A stretch of DNA of 64,000 bases from Pedobacter quisquiliarum (GTDB lineage: Bacteria; Bacteroidota; Bacteroidia; Sphingobacteriales; Sphingobacteriaceae), in NCBI RefSeq assembly GCF_014642175.1, contig NZ_BMIL01000003.1:310001-374000 (forward strand). The letters are read 5' to 3'. Numbering within the stretch: position 1 is the first letter of the stretch; each line of letters begins with the position of its first letter. The notes under the pieces are model-generated. The model was not told the DNA's origin and ran no database searches. It was given only the letters and a program-made list of their open reading frames with translations. Below are positions 53,190-62,847 of this stretch, piece after piece. A program made the position numbers and the translations under genes.

Positions 53190-55733
53190 TTAAGCATTCT
53201 TTCTTAAGATCTCTAGTGGAGGTCTATTCAATGCTGATCTGCTATTTAGAACACCTATAAGGGTGGTTAAAAGGGAAATGCTGAAGAATATACTCACTAC
53301 GGTTAACCAGTCTGGAGAAAATGGTACCTCAAAGCTAAATTTGGCTAATCCCCAGTTTCCAATTAAGGCAAGAACAATACCTGTAAAAGCAGCTATTGAC
53401 CCAAGGAAGAAGTATTCCAAGGCTGTGATCATAAAGACCTGCAAACTACTGGCACCAATAGTTCTTAGTAAAACGCTCTCCTGCATACGTTGATATTTGC
53501 TGATCAAGACAGAAGATATTAATACGATCAATCCAGTGATGATGCTGAAGCTCGCCATAAAGCGGATGACGAAGCCGATCTTGTTCAGGATCTCATCAAG
53601 TACATTTAATATAAGTGCTAAATCGATGATGGACACATTTGGATAAGTAGAAACAACTTTCTGCTGAAAGGCAGCTGAAGCTGCGGCATTGGGTACACGG
53701 GTAACCAGCACATGAAATTGAGGTGCATCATCAATCACGCCTTTCGGAAAGACCAGGCGGAAGTTCGTTTGCACCCTGTTCCAATCCACTTCCCGGATGC
53801 TACCAACAATTGCAGGCACCATTACCCCTTGCACGTTGAATACCAAGCGATCTCCTATGCTGAGGTGTGCAGATTTTGCATAACCCTGCTCCAGGGAAAT
53901 ATGTGCTGTATCTTGCGCTTGTCCCTGCCATTTACCTTCTATCAATCTTTCACTTGATGTAAGACTATCTCGGAACGTAACGCGCAATTCCCGATTGTAA
54001 GCTCTGTTGGAGTACTTGCGTATAGAATCGTTTTTATTCTCCATGGCATTCACGCCGTTGATTTCCTGCAAACGCATGGTCACGATCGGCACTTCTTGAA
54101 TCAATGGGAGTCCTTCAGACTTGGTAAGTTCAGTTATCGCTGCGCGCTGTTTCGATTGAATATCGAAGATCACCATGTTTGGCTGGTTCTCACTTGTTGA
54201 TAAGGTAATCCGATCCATCAGGATGGACTGTACAAAGAATAACGTACAGATGAATGTTGTTCCTAATCCGATAGACAAAACCAGGATAGTTGTCTGGTTA
54301 TTCGGCCGGTAAAGATTAGATAACCCCTGTCTCCAGATATAGCTCCAGGAGGAAGGGAAAAACTTTCGGATCAGCCAAACGCTTGCTGCAGCAACACCAT
54401 AAAGTACGATAAAGCCGATAACAAGGCTAATGGAAAAAACTAATGTTTGTCGCCAGCCTTCAAGTTGCAACCTTGCGAAGCACGTGATGAATCCAAAGAT
54501 CAGCAAGTAAACAAACCAGCGCCATGGATCCTTGCTTGTAGATTCCGTATGGTCTGATACTCTTATGGTGTTCAGCGGTGATACTTTCCTGATGGATATT
54601 AGCGGTAATAGGGAGAAGAGTATGGATATTATTACACCCAGTAAAATGCCCTGTCCGATGGCTTTCCAGGATATTGTAACCTGAAGTTCCAGCGGAAGGA
54701 AATCTTTGAATACAATAGGCAGTACTTGCTGTATGATTGAGCCAAGCGCTGCACCTGCAACGGCGCCAATGAAACCAATGATGGTAATTTGTATCAAAAA
54801 GATTAGGAATGCCTGTTTGGAGCTTAAGCCCATACAGCGTAGGATGGCAATGCTCTGCATCTTCTCTTTTACATAGATGTGCACGGCGCTGGCCACACCG
54901 ATACACCCGAGGAGCAAGGCGATAAACCCTACCAAGGAGAGGAATTTCGTAACATCAGAAAAGGACCTTCCTGTGCTTTCTTTTTTCGACTTTATGGTGT
55001 CCTGATCCAGATCGTGGCGCTCAAAAGCAGGGGTCAGTCTGGTGACCATAGCATCCACATCTGTTTGTGGTTTCAGTTTGTAGTAAAAATTGTAATTAAT
55101 TCTACTGCCTTTCTGCGCCAGATTCGTAGCCTTTAAGTACCTTAAAGGCATGAACACGGAAGGTGCTATTGTGCTTGAGAAACCAGTTTGACCTGGTGCC
55201 TGATTAAGAATACCTGCAATTCTAAAGTTTACTTTCCCGATCTGCACGGAATCACCAACATTTGCCTGGTATTGCAACATCAGTGTTTTATCTACAAGCA
55301 CGTCGTGTTTGTCACGAAAGGTTTTGGCTGCGGATTTAGGGGTAGTCTCTATGTCGCCATAAAATGGAAAATTGCCGCTTAAAGCTCTGATTTGAACGAG
55401 CCTTGTACCACCGCCCTTCATGAACAGGATCATGGATGGAAAACTTTGTTCTTCACTATAAGCATCCGCCTGCTTTCTAAGCGAGTCCGTAAATTTCCTT
55501 GCTGCAGAGTCAGGAGATTTGTTGGTCCTCACGTCTAAGTCCGCACCGATAAGCGTGGCTGCCTGGCGATCAATATCTTTGGTTAAATTATCACCTATGC
55601 CATAGATCGCCACGAGGGCAGCAATGCCCAGGATCATAGAAGAGATGAATAGAAATAGGCGGGCTTTATTCTTCCGGCTGTCGCGCCAGGCCATTAAAAA
55701 GAGCCAGGAAATGTTCAAGGGTTTGTTTTCCAT
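53190..55733 (-). CDS. ABC transporter permease, FtsX/YbbP-like
   Basis: This 847-residue membrane protein has two FtsX-type halves: each has large extracytoplasmic portions and groups of helices (SLVGFIALLLGCIGVASAV, GQGILLGVIISILFSLLPLI, and near the end IITGLIVLISSVLIS and MQESVLLRTIGAS). It is like YbbP, the partner of the ATPase YbbA. It lies 2 nt after the ATPase gene on the same strand. The system's cargo is unknown. Confidence 0.93.
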   Translation of the reverse strand: MENKPLNISWLFLMAWRDSRKNKARLFLFISSMILGIAALVAIYGIGDNLTKDIDRQAATLIGADLDVRTNKSPDSAARKFTDSLRKQADAYSEEQSFPSMILFMKGGGTRLVQIRALSGNFPFYGDIETTPKSAAKTFRDKHDVLVDKTLMLQYQANVGDSVQIGKVNFRIAGILNQAPGQTGFSSTIAPSVFMPLRYLKATNLAQKGSRINYNFYYKLKPQTDVDAMVTRLTPAFERHDLDQDTIKSKKESTGRSFSDVTKFLSLVGFIALLLGCIGVASAVHIYVKEKMQSIAILRCMGLSSKQAFLIFLIQITIIGFIGAVAGAALGSIIQQVLPIVFKDFLPLELQVTISWKAIGQGILLGVIISILFSLLPLISIRKVSPLNTIRVSDHTESTSKDPWRWFVYLLIFGFITCFARLQLEGWRQTLVFSISLVIGFIVLYGVAAASVWLIRKFFPSSWSYIWRQGLSNLYRPNNQTTILVLSIGLGTTFICTLFFVQSILMDRITLSTSENQPNMVIFDIQSKQRAAITELTKSEGLPLIQEVPIVTMRLQEINGVNAMENKNDSIRKYSNRAYNRELRVTFRDSLTSSERLIEGKWQGQAQDTAHISLEQGYAKSAHLSIGDRLVFNVQGVMVPAIVGSIREVDWNRVQTNFRLVFPKGVIDDAPQFHVLVTRVPNAAASAAFQQKVVSTYPNVSIIDLALILNVLDEILNKIGFVIRFMASFSIITGLIVLISSVLISKYQRMQESVLLRTIGASSLQVFMITALEYFFLGSIAAFTGIVLALIGNWGLAKFSFEVPFSPDWLTVVSIFFSISLLTTLIGVLNSRSALNRPPLEILRKNA

Positions 55734-55735
55734 AG

Positions 55736-56413
55736 CTACAGACTATCGTTTAAGATGGCGCCACCTTTTAAGCGTATGATTCTGTTTGTTTTCGAAGCGA
55801 GCTCCAGATCATGGGTAACCAGAATTAAGGTCGTTCCGGCATCTCGATTGAGCTCAAAGAGAAGCTTTTCTACCTTCTGGCCAGTCTCCGTGTCAAGGTT
55901 TCCCGTTGGTTCATCGGCAAAAAGTATCTTAGGACTATTGGAGAAAGCACGTGCAAGTGATACACGTTGCTGCTCACCACCGGATAGTTGTGAAGGGTAA
56001 TGGTGCCCCCTTGCTGCCAGTCCAACTTTCTCCAGTAAAGTTAAAGCGCTGGCTTTTACATTCCGCTCACCTCTTAACTCAAGTGGTACCATAACGTTTT
56101 CAAGTGCGGTGAGTGTCGGTAGAAGTTGAAAGTTCTGGAATATGAAACCCACGTGTTGGTTCCTCACACGAGCACGTTCGTCTTCATTGAGCTCATCCAG
56201 TTTTATCCCGTTTAATACTACGGAGCCGCTGCTCGCCCGGTCTAAGCCGGCGCACAAGCCCAGGAGGGTCGTTTTACCACTACCTGATGGCCCTACAATG
56301 GAAACAGTAGAACCCTGTTGAATTTCGAAGTTGATGTCGTTTAATACGGAGAGTGTTTTCCCTTGTGCAGGGTATGTTTTGCTGAGATTGCGGACGCTTA
56401 GGATTTCTGTCAC
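55736..56413 (-). CDS. ABC transporter ATP-binding protein, LolD/YbbA-like
   Basis: This 225-residue ATPase has Walker A GPSGSGKTT, Q-loop FIFQNFQLLPTLTA, signature LSGGEQQR and Walker B ILFADEPTGNLD. It pairs with the 847-residue permease. The arrangement with the divergent TesA-like gene equals the E. coli tesA / ybbA-ybbP locus. Confidence 0.95.
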   Translation of the reverse strand: MTEILSVRNLSKTYPAQGKTLSVLNDINFEIQQGSTVSIVGPSGSGKTTLLGLCAGLDRASSGSVVLNGIKLDELNEDERARVRNQHVGFIFQNFQLLPTLTALENVMVPLELRGERNVKASALTLLEKVGLAARGHHYPSQLSGGEQQRVSLARAFSNSPKILFADEPTGNLDTETGQKVEKLLFELNRDAGTTLILVTHDLELASKTNRIIRLKGGAILNDSL

Positions 56414-56488
56414 AGTACTTTATTAATTTTTAAATTTAAAACCTAAATCTATTGGATATGTTTTGGTATTTCCAGTTACTTTGCGATC

Positions 56489-57166
56489 ATGACACTACAC
56501 AGATTTTCAAAATTCGGATGCCTCATGGTATGTTTTCTAGTAGCCTGCGGCAATAATACGACTACAAAGACGGATGCGCCAACGGTTAATGTAGAAAATA
56601 AAATACAGGAAAAAACGAAGACGGTACTTTTCTTTGGAGATAGCTTAACTGCAGGCTACGGTCTGGAGGACCCAGAAGCTGCATTTCCATACTTGATTGA
56701 ACAAAAGATTGATTCTTTGCAGTTACCTTATAAGGTTGTAAGTGCGGGCTTAAGTGGTGAGACATCTGCAGGAGGGAAGAATAGGATAGACTGGCTATTG
56801 AAGCAGCAGATGGATGTGTTTGTGTTGGAACTCGGTGCCAATGACGGTCTCAGAGGCTTGGATGTTCAGGAAACCGAACGCAACCTGCAGTCTATTATCG
56901 ATCAGGTTCAGGCAAAGTTCCCAGAGGCGAAGATCGTTGTCACTGGCATGATGGTTCCACCTAGTATGGGTGCCAAATACGCAAACGGGTTCAAAGAGAT
57001 ATTCCCAAGGTTGGCAAAAAAGAACAATGCTGCTTTCATTCCATTTTTACTGGAAGGCGTAGGGGGTGTGCCTGATCTGAATCAAGCAGATGGTATTCAC
57101 CCGACCGTTGAAGGCCACAAGATTTTGGCTGAGAATGTCTGGTCAACGCTCAAGGATGTATTATAA
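56489..57166 (+). CDS. SGNH/GDSL esterase, TesA-like lipoprotein
   Basis: This 225-residue protein has a lipoprotein signal (LMVCFLVAC, Cys20) and SGNH-hydrolase blocks: FFGDSLTAGYG with Ser52, SAGLSGETSAGG, ELGANDGLRG and DGIHPTVEGH with the Asp-His pair. TesA-type enzymes cleave acyl esters, thioesters and lysophospholipids. It is divergent from the ABC genes. Confidence 0.93.
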   Translation: MTLHRFSKFGCLMVCFLVACGNNTTTKTDAPTVNVENKIQEKTKTVLFFGDSLTAGYGLEDPEAAFPYLIEQKIDSLQLPYKVVSAGLSGETSAGGKNRIDWLLKQQMDVFVLELGANDGLRGLDVQETERNLQSIIDQVQAKFPEAKIVVTGMMVPPSMGAKYANGFKEIFPRLAKKNNAAFIPFLLEGVGGVPDLNQADGIHPTVEGHKILAENVWSTLKDVL

Positions 57167-57195
57167 ACACTGTCCGTCGTTTCTTTTTATATAAA

Positions 57196-58215
57196 ATGGA
57201 CAGAAAAAAATTCCTATCCGTTACAGGTCTGCTTACGGCCGCCACATCTATAGAAGGGTTCGCCCCGGGCGACAAAGCGCTAAATAAATTCATTGTTCCG
57301 CCTTATTTAAAACCTGGCGACACGATTGGGATCACGAGTCCTGCGGGCTACATAAGCCTCGAGGCAATACAGCCTGCGAAATTGCTCATGGAGCAATGGG
57401 GCTTTAAGGTGCAGGTTGGTGAAACCATTGGCAAACGGTCTTACACCTTCGGTGGAACTGATGCAGAGCGTAAAGCTGATCTGCAGGCCATGATGGATGA
57501 TCCTTCGCTTAGCGCCATTATGTGCGCAAGAGGAGGCTACGGACTGGTGAGAATCATTGACGATTTGGACTTTTCCAGGTTAAGGAAAAACCCGAAATGG
57601 ATAATTGGATTCAGTGATGTCACGATATTACACAGCCATTTACATCAGTTTGTGGATATGGCTTCTCTGCATTCAAAAATGTGTAACAGTTTTCCGGATG
57701 TCTGGGCATTGGCAGAACCGATCCAGGTGGAAACAATCAATTCAATTCATGCTGCACTTACCGGGAGTAAGATGAAATATGAGGCATCTTATATTAAGTA
57801 TAATCGTATGGGCACAGGAAGGGGCATGCTAATCGGAGGCAATCTTAGTATTTTAGAAACGCTTTCGGGTACCGCCTCTGCGATGGATACCCGCGGCAAG
57901 ATTCTATTTCTTGAAGATACGGGGGAGTACCTATATAGTATAGATCGGATGTTGTGGAACCTAAAACGCTCGGGTATGTTGAGCGGTTTGGAGGGTATGA
58001 TTATCGGGAATTTTAAAACAAAAGCTGATGACCCAGAAGAAGCATTTGGCAAAACCATCTATGAAATCGTGCTTGAAAAAGTGCAGGACTATGGTTTTCC
58101 AGTTTGTTTCGACTTTCCTGTGGGGCATCAGCGTAGTAATTTTGCACTAAAGTGCGGCGTAATGCACGAGCTTAGGGTTTTTTCAGCAGGTACACAGTTG
58201 CTTGCTTTGGCTTAG
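57196..58215 (+). CDS. LD-carboxypeptidase (peptidase S66)
   Basis: This 339-residue protein has the S66 triad: Ser140 in WIIGFSDVTIL, Glu240 in ILFLEDTGEY and His311 in FPVGHQRSNF, plus the signature ARGGYGLVRIID. It removes the terminal D-amino acid from muropeptides for cell-wall recycling, or hydrolyses microcin-type substrates. An N-terminal hydrophobic leader (FLSVTGLLTAATS) suggests export, while E. coli LdcA is cytoplasmic. It starts 30 nt after the esterase. Confidence 0.93.
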   Translation: MDRKKFLSVTGLLTAATSIEGFAPGDKALNKFIVPPYLKPGDTIGITSPAGYISLEAIQPAKLLMEQWGFKVQVGETIGKRSYTFGGTDAERKADLQAMMDDPSLSAIMCARGGYGLVRIIDDLDFSRLRKNPKWIIGFSDVTILHSHLHQFVDMASLHSKMCNSFPDVWALAEPIQVETINSIHAALTGSKMKYEASYIKYNRMGTGRGMLIGGNLSILETLSGTASAMDTRGKILFLEDTGEYLYSIDRMLWNLKRSGMLSGLEGMIIGNFKTKADDPEEAFGKTIYEIVLEKVQDYGFPVCFDFPVGHQRSNFALKCGVMHELRVFSAGTQLLALA

Positions 58216-58493
58216 GTGGCGATCAGGCCATCATCGGCTTTATCTTCCTCTGGCTTTTGTGAATTTCCAAGATCGGTTTTTGATGGCGTTCCGGTTAAGG
58301 AACCATCATTATCTGGCATCTCCTGATCTAGGTTGTTCGAGTGGTTTAAGTTCTCTACGCCAGGTAATTCATCCGTATCCCGGTGTTCTGTTGTGCTGTT
58401 GTAATCGGGGCTGGTTAGATTCTGGGGATTGTTTATGTCATAGTTCTCGCCGCCTGGCGCATTTTCTTTCGGATTTTTATCGTTGGTTACCAT
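58212..58493 (-). CDS. Small disordered acidic protein
   Basis: This 93-residue protein is rich in Asn, Asp, Glu, Pro and Ser with no hydrophobic core. It is similar in style to the 66-residue protein at 15652. It overlaps the end of the LD-carboxypeptidase gene by 4 nt on the opposite strand. The function is unknown. Confidence 0.7.
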   Translation of the reverse strand: MVTNDKNPKENAPGGENYDINNPQNLTSPDYNSTTEHRDTDELPGVENLNHSNNLDQEMPDNDGSLTGTPSKTDLGNSQKPEEDKADDGLIAT

Positions 58494-58669
58494 AGGTTTA
58501 AGTTTTTCTGGTTAAAATATTTACTTTAGTAACTTAACAAAACCATTAAAAAATGGTTTTAATAACTAAATAAGGATGTAAAAACCTTCAATTGATGAAT
58601 AATTGATTTGCAGGAAATCCAATAATTATTAACTTTAAAACATAATCAAATAACTAATTTCAAAAGAGC

Positions 58670-58849
58670 ATGGAAAAATTTTCAAAACTAAAGGAACTTG
58701 TTGCCGGTGTTGAAGCTGACGCGGACAAATTTTATAACTCAGGTAATGGTGCTGCTGGTACACGTGTACGTAAAGCAATGCAGGAATTGAAAAACCTGGC
58801 ACAAGAGATTCGTACTGAAGTAACCGAGAAAAAAAATAGCGATAAGTAA
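58670..58849 (+). CDS. Histone H1-like protein, 59 residues
   Basis: The sequence begins MEKFSKLKELVAGVEADAD and contains the conserved KFYNSGNGAAGTRVRKAMQE followed by LKNLAQEIR and a Lys/Glu tail. It matches the Hc1-like histone H1 family that is common in Bacteroidota. It probably binds DNA as an abundant nucleoid protein. It is too short for most gene callers' default limit. A strong terminator follows. Confidence 0.9.
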   Translation: MEKFSKLKELVAGVEADADKFYNSGNGAAGTRVRKAMQELKNLAQEIRTEVTEKKNSDK

Positions 58850-58861
58850 TCTGCTTTTGAT

Positions 58862-58893
58862 AAAAAAAGGCCCGCATTAGCGGGCCTTTTTTT
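58862..58893. terminator. Rho-independent terminator of the histone-like gene
   Basis: Stem AAAGGCCCGC / GCGGGCCTTT with loop ATTA, flanked by A- and T-runs. Confidence 0.92.
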
Positions 58894-58991
58894 ATTTTTA
58901 TGATTTTTGATTTGTTACCATGTTTGAAATAGGATCTAAGCGCCTATACGCTGATGCCAAGCATTTTAGTATATAATTTAACTTCAACATC

Positions 58992-59675
58992 TTGGAAAAG
59001 ACATCAACTCAGAAAGATAACGAGAAGAAGCTGGCGGCGGCTGCCGCGGTAAAATTTGTACAAGAGGGGAGTATCGTCGGACTTGGAACCGGATCATCTG
59101 CGTTTTATGCAATTCAAGAAATTGCAGCACTTGTAAAACAAGGCATGCAGATCCAGGGCGTTGCAACATCTGAGCAGACCGCATACCTCGCTGAAAGCTT
59201 AGGTATTCCTGTTCTTGGTTTTGATGAAGTACATGCGATTGACATCACCATAGATGGAGCGGATGAATTTACAACGGACCGAAAGCTTATAAAAGGTGGT
59301 GGTGGGGCGCTATTTAGAGAAAAGATCGTAGCATCTATGTCTAAACAGGAAATCATCATCGCAGATGCTTCTAAGCTGGTTAAACAACTCGGTGCGTTTA
59401 CGATCCCCATTGAAGTTATCCCACTGGCAACAAACTACGTCTTACAAGAACTTAAGTTAATAGGGGGAAGCGCATTGCTCCGTAAGAAAAGTGGACACCT
59501 TTTTGTAACTGATAACGGTAACCACATCATTGATGCAGATTTTGGTCTGATTGATCATCCTGAAGCGCTGGCTAAAGCATTGAACAACATTGATGGCTTA
59601 CTCGCACATGGCATCTTCATAGACCTTGCCACTAAAGTCATTATGGCGGATGGTGATGATGTTGTTTACTTTTAG
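58992..59675 (+). CDS. rpiA: Ribose-5-phosphate isomerase A
   Basis: This 227-residue enzyme interconverts ribose-5- and ribulose-5-phosphate. Marks are VGLGTGSSAFYAI, TIDGADEFT, KGGGGALFREKIVA and the catalytic Glu in the last. The start is a TTG (58992); no upstream ATG is in frame. The length is standard for RpiA. Confidence 0.95.
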   Translation: MEKTSTQKDNEKKLAAAAAVKFVQEGSIVGLGTGSSAFYAIQEIAALVKQGMQIQGVATSEQTAYLAESLGIPVLGFDEVHAIDITIDGADEFTTDRKLIKGGGGALFREKIVASMSKQEIIIADASKLVKQLGAFTIPIEVIPLATNYVLQELKLIGGSALLRKKSGHLFVTDNGNHIIDADFGLIDHPEALAKALNNIDGLLAHGIFIDLATKVIMADGDDVVYF

Positions 59676-59693
59676 GACGTCTTAATTAGAATC

Positions 59694-60509
59694 ATGGTAA
59701 ATCGTGTTAGTATATTAGGTTGTGGCTGGTTTGGAACTGCTCTCGCGGTACACTTGCTCAACGATGGGTTTGATGTTAAAGGTTCGGCAACAAGCAAAGA
59801 GAAGGTGAGTGTCCTTCAACAACGTGGCATCCCGAGCTATAATATTAGACTAGATCAGGAGGTAAGTCTCCTTATTCCTGATTCGGATTTCTGGTTAAGT
59901 GATGCACTCATAATTTCTTCCAATGTGAAGCTTGCTGCAAATGACGGTTATTGTTCCGGCATGCAAAACCTTGTTCAACAGGTGAAATCAACAGCCATCA
60001 AAAAGATAATTTTCATCAGTTCTACCAGCGTGTATGGTGACCACAACGCGGTTGTAGATGATCATACAGCCTGCAGTCCGGACAGTCCCTCTGGAGCGGT
60101 GCTGCTTGAACTTGAGTCTTTACTACAAAATATTCCAGGTGTACAGTTTGTCGCACTACGTTTCGGCGGTTTGGTGGGGCCGGGAAGATTGCCTGGATCT
60201 TTCTTCGCGGGCAAAAAGAATATCCCAAATGGTTTAGCGCCAGTGAACCTTATCCATCTCGAAGATTGTATTGGAATTACAGCTTTATTGATAAGTCTTG
60301 ACAAGCTGCCCTCAAGAGTGAATGGGGTATCACCGGATCATCCTTCAAGAGCCGAGTTTTATGTGCTTGCTGCACAGCATCAAGGTTTTGAAGTACCAGA
60401 ATTCATAATGGAAAAAGCGGATTGGAAGATCGTCGGAAGTAGTTTTCTTCAGGAAAGGGGATATGCCTTCCGCATTAGCGACTGGAAAACCTGGTTGACA
60501 TCTCTTTAA
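59694..60509 (+). CDS. NAD(P)-binding SDR-type protein (YeeZ-like)
   Basis: This 271-residue Rossmann protein starts RVSILGCGWFGTALAVHLL and has the later block IIFISSTSVYGDHNAVVDD. It lies 18 nt after rpiA, so may be co-transcribed. It is close to the YeeZ/SDR group of unknown substrate. The Tyr/Lys triad of normal SDRs is not clear. Confidence 0.85.
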   Translation: MVNRVSILGCGWFGTALAVHLLNDGFDVKGSATSKEKVSVLQQRGIPSYNIRLDQEVSLLIPDSDFWLSDALIISSNVKLAANDGYCSGMQNLVQQVKSTAIKKIIFISSTSVYGDHNAVVDDHTACSPDSPSGAVLLELESLLQNIPGVQFVALRFGGLVGPGRLPGSFFAGKKNIPNGLAPVNLIHLEDCIGITALLISLDKLPSRVNGVSPDHPSRAEFYVLAAQHQGFEVPEFIMEKADWKIVGSSFLQERGYAFRISDWKTWLTSL

Positions 60510-60555
60510 TTTTCTAAGTTCCTAAAATTGTGATTGTATTAGTCAATTCAGTTAA

Positions 60556-60661
60556 ACTGTAGTTGCACTAACCGGTTCTAATGAAAGTATATTTTTAATA
60601 ACCGGTTACAATAAAGTGTAGTTACAATCGAAGTACAGTTGCACTAGCTGCTTACAATTAG
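60556..60661. repeat. Degenerate short repeats
   Basis: AGTTGCACTA occurs twice (60561 and 60637), ACCGGTT twice (60571 and 60601), and TTACAAT three times (60606, 60622, 60653). The copies are imperfect and interleaved over 106 nt, with no open frame. Their role is unknown. Confidence 0.5.
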
Positions 60662-60693
60662 AGGCTGCGGCACTCAAAATTCCTGTAAAAAAC

Positions 60694-60723
60694 AAACCCC
60701 TGTAAGAAAACTTACAGGGGTTT
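60694..60723 (-). terminator. Terminator of tRNA-Arg
   Basis: Stem AAACCCCTGTAAG / CTTACAGGGGTTT with loop AAAA. On the - strand it is followed by a T-run; on the + strand it is not. Confidence 0.8.
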
Positions 60724-60739
60724 GGAACTAAGTATTTCG

Positions 60740-60813
60740 TACACCCAACAGGATTCGAACCTGTGACCGACGGTTTAGAAAACCGTTGCTCTATCCAGCT
60801 GAGCTATGGGTGC
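60740..60813 (-). tRNA. tRNA-Arg (UCU)
   Basis: The 74-nt gene has acceptor GCACCCA / TGGGTGT (one G-U pair), D-arm GCTCAGCTGGATAGAGC, anticodon TCT in TTTTCTAA flanked by CGG/CCG, and T-arm ACAGGTTCGAATCCTGT. CCA is not encoded. Confidence 0.97.
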
Positions 60814-60830
60814 CTATCCGCTTGGAGCGC

Positions 60831-60862
60831 CAAAGATAGACGTTCAATTGAACTTCAGCAAA
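60831..60862 (-). promoter_or_regulatory. tRNA-Arg promoter
   Basis: On the - strand TTTG (60862-60859), 20 nt, then TATCTTTG (60838-60831) form a Bacteroidota promoter 18 nt before the tRNA. Confidence 0.75.
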
Positions 60863-60886
60863 TGTTAATTGAAAATATCTTCTATT

Positions 60887-62278
60887 TTACTGATTTGCAG
60901 GCTCAAAAATTAAAGACCGCTTCTTTTCAGGATTATTTTCCGCATAAGATAAGATCAGATTGACAATATAGTCGTTTGATGGGTACGGCTGTAAAGCAGA
61001 CTTTAGCATTTCGAAATCATTAACGTCCGAATGGAAAGATACGTAGCCCATGCCATAAAATTTCCCATTCTCAATCCATACGCAACTTTGCTCATCTTCA
61101 GTGCGCCCCTGATCAAACACCACAAACGAAGGAAGCATCAATTTAAGGTGGTTTATAGCTTCCTGTACACGTAAGTTATAAGCGGTAGAATCTTCAACCC
61201 CTAAGCAGGCACCCTCACAAAGCCCATGCTCATGACCTGTGCAGGCAGTTCGGTTACGTTGTACAAAACACAGTTTCTCACAGAGACGGAATTCACGGAT
61301 CAAAGTTTTAAGCAGGTTGTGCCCATCCAAGATGCTGTTGAAGCTGTAAAGTGATGGACATTGCTTTTTGTATTTGTCTATGCCCAATCTGATGTAGCCA
61401 TTCTGATCGACGTATTCGTACAAGGCGTATTTTTGTTCAAATCGCTTGAGTGCACGGTTATTTTCCGGCCAGAACTTTTGTATTTGTGTCGCTTCCAGGA
61501 TTAGTGCCATCAGTTCTGTACCACAAATATCATAATCAATATTGTGTATATTTTTCAGGAATTCCTGGCGCTGTTTACTGCTGCTGTTCCCACTAAAATG
61601 AGAACAAACACGTTTCTTTAAGTTTTTAGCTTTCCCTATATAAATGATCTTTCCTTTCTGATCACGGAAATAATAAACCCCTGGCTGTGAAGGCAGTCTA
61701 TCAATGTAATTTCTGGAAAGATGCGGTGGCAAAACCTGCTCCTTAGATGCTTTTTCCAGCGAACGCGAAATGTGAGATTCCACATCAGCATCCAGTAGCT
61801 TTGCAAAGAGGACGGCCGTCGCCGCAGCATCGCCGCCAGCCCGGTGTCGATTTTCTAAGTTGATGTCGAGTGACTTACAAAGCTTGCCTAAGTTATAGGA
61901 GCTTAAACCAGGGAAGAGCTTGCGACTTAACCTAACGGTACATAACTTCTTGCAGTTCAAGGTGTGTCCGGATAAGGAGAGGTGATGCCTGATAAAAGCA
62001 TAATCAAAATTCACATTATGGGCAATAAATATCTTATCATGTAGCAGCTCATAAATATGAACCGCAACTTCTGAAAAAGTAGGGGCCTCGGCAACCATTT
62101 CGTTGTTAATGCCTGTAAGTGCCTCAATATAGCTGGGAATAAATTGCTCAGGGTTGATTAAGGATTCCCAGGTTTCTACAACAGTGTTCCCATCCATGAT
62201 ATGGATGGATATCTCTGTGATGCCATTTCCGGAGGGGCACCCACCAGTTGTTTCAATATCTACAACGGCGTATTTCAT
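60887..62278 (-). CDS. DEDDh exonuclease fused to GIY-YIG nuclease (UvrC-N/Cho-like)
   Basis: The 463-residue product (ATG 62278; a TTG at 62290 would add 4 residues) has an N-terminal DnaQ-type exonuclease with [22 protein letters not shown] and [19 protein letters not shown] nuclease follows ([20 protein letters not shown]), then a Cys-rich region with [12 protein letters not shown]. The arrangement is known from other bacteria, where it is taken to act in DNA repair. It has no signal peptide. Confidence 0.92.
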   Translation of the reverse strand: MKYAVVDIETTGGCPSGNGITEISIHIMDGNTVVETWESLINPEQFIPSYIEALTGINNEMVAEAPTFSEVAVHIYELLHDKIFIAHNVNFDYAFIRHHLSLSGHTLNCKKLCTVRLSRKLFPGLSSYNLGKLCKSLDINLENRHRAGGDAAATAVLFAKLLDADVESHISRSLEKASKEQVLPPHLSRNYIDRLPSQPGVYYFRDQKGKIIYIGKAKNLKKRVCSHFSGNSSSKQRQEFLKNIHNIDYDICGTELMALILEATQIQKFWPENNRALKRFEQKYALYEYVDQNGYIRLGIDKYKKQCPSLYSFNSILDGHNLLKTLIREFRLCEKLCFVQRNRTACTGHEHGLCEGACLGVEDSTAYNLRVQEAINHLKLMLPSFVVFDQGRTEDEQSCVWIENGKFYGMGYVSFHSDVNDFEMLKSALQPYPSNDYIVNLILSYAENNPEKKRSLIFEPANQ

Positions 62279-62405
62279 CTTGTTTTTCAATATAGGTTCG
62301 ATTGCATAAAGATGCTAATAAACTTAGTATATCTTAAATTTATTGCAATAAATGACAATACTGGCATACAAATGGCTTGTACCTCAGCGAAATGAGGGTA
62401 ATTAG

Positions 62406-62768
62406 ATGAGAAAAATACTAGCGGTTGATGATGATAATGACATACTAGATGTGATCAGAATCATCCTGGAGGATGAAGGCTACGAAGTTGCTACTTTAAC
62501 TAACGGAAGAAATATAATTGATTCCATAACGAACATTAGGCCTGATCTGATTCTACTTGACGTTATGTTATCCGGAATGGATGGGAGAGAGATCTGCAGG
62601 ACGATAAAAGAAAATCTTTCTCTGAACCCAATCCCCATCATCATGATCTCTGCAAGTCACAACCTTCAGAACTTTAAAGCCCTACCTGGCCCGCCAAATG
62701 GGTTCATACCGAAGCCGTTTGACATAGACAAGTTTGTACATGTGGTGAACGGCCATTTCGCAGCTTAA
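62406..62768 (+). CDS. Single-domain response regulator
   Basis: This 120-residue receiver has acidic pair AVDDDND, Asp in LILLDVMLSGMDG, Ser in IIMISAS and Lys in FIPKPFD. There is no output domain and no adjacent kinase. It resembles the receiver at 43179. Confidence 0.92.
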   Translation: MRKILAVDDDNDILDVIRIILEDEGYEVATLTNGRNIIDSITNIRPDLILLDVMLSGMDGREICRTIKENLSLNPIPIIMISASHNLQNFKALPGPPNGFIPKPFDIDKFVHVVNGHFAA

Positions 62769-62847
62769 ACAGCTTCAATTATTATTTTTAAAATATCTTA
62801 AACATTGCTCAAACATGTTTGTTTAGTATCCACTAACCAGGTATGTT

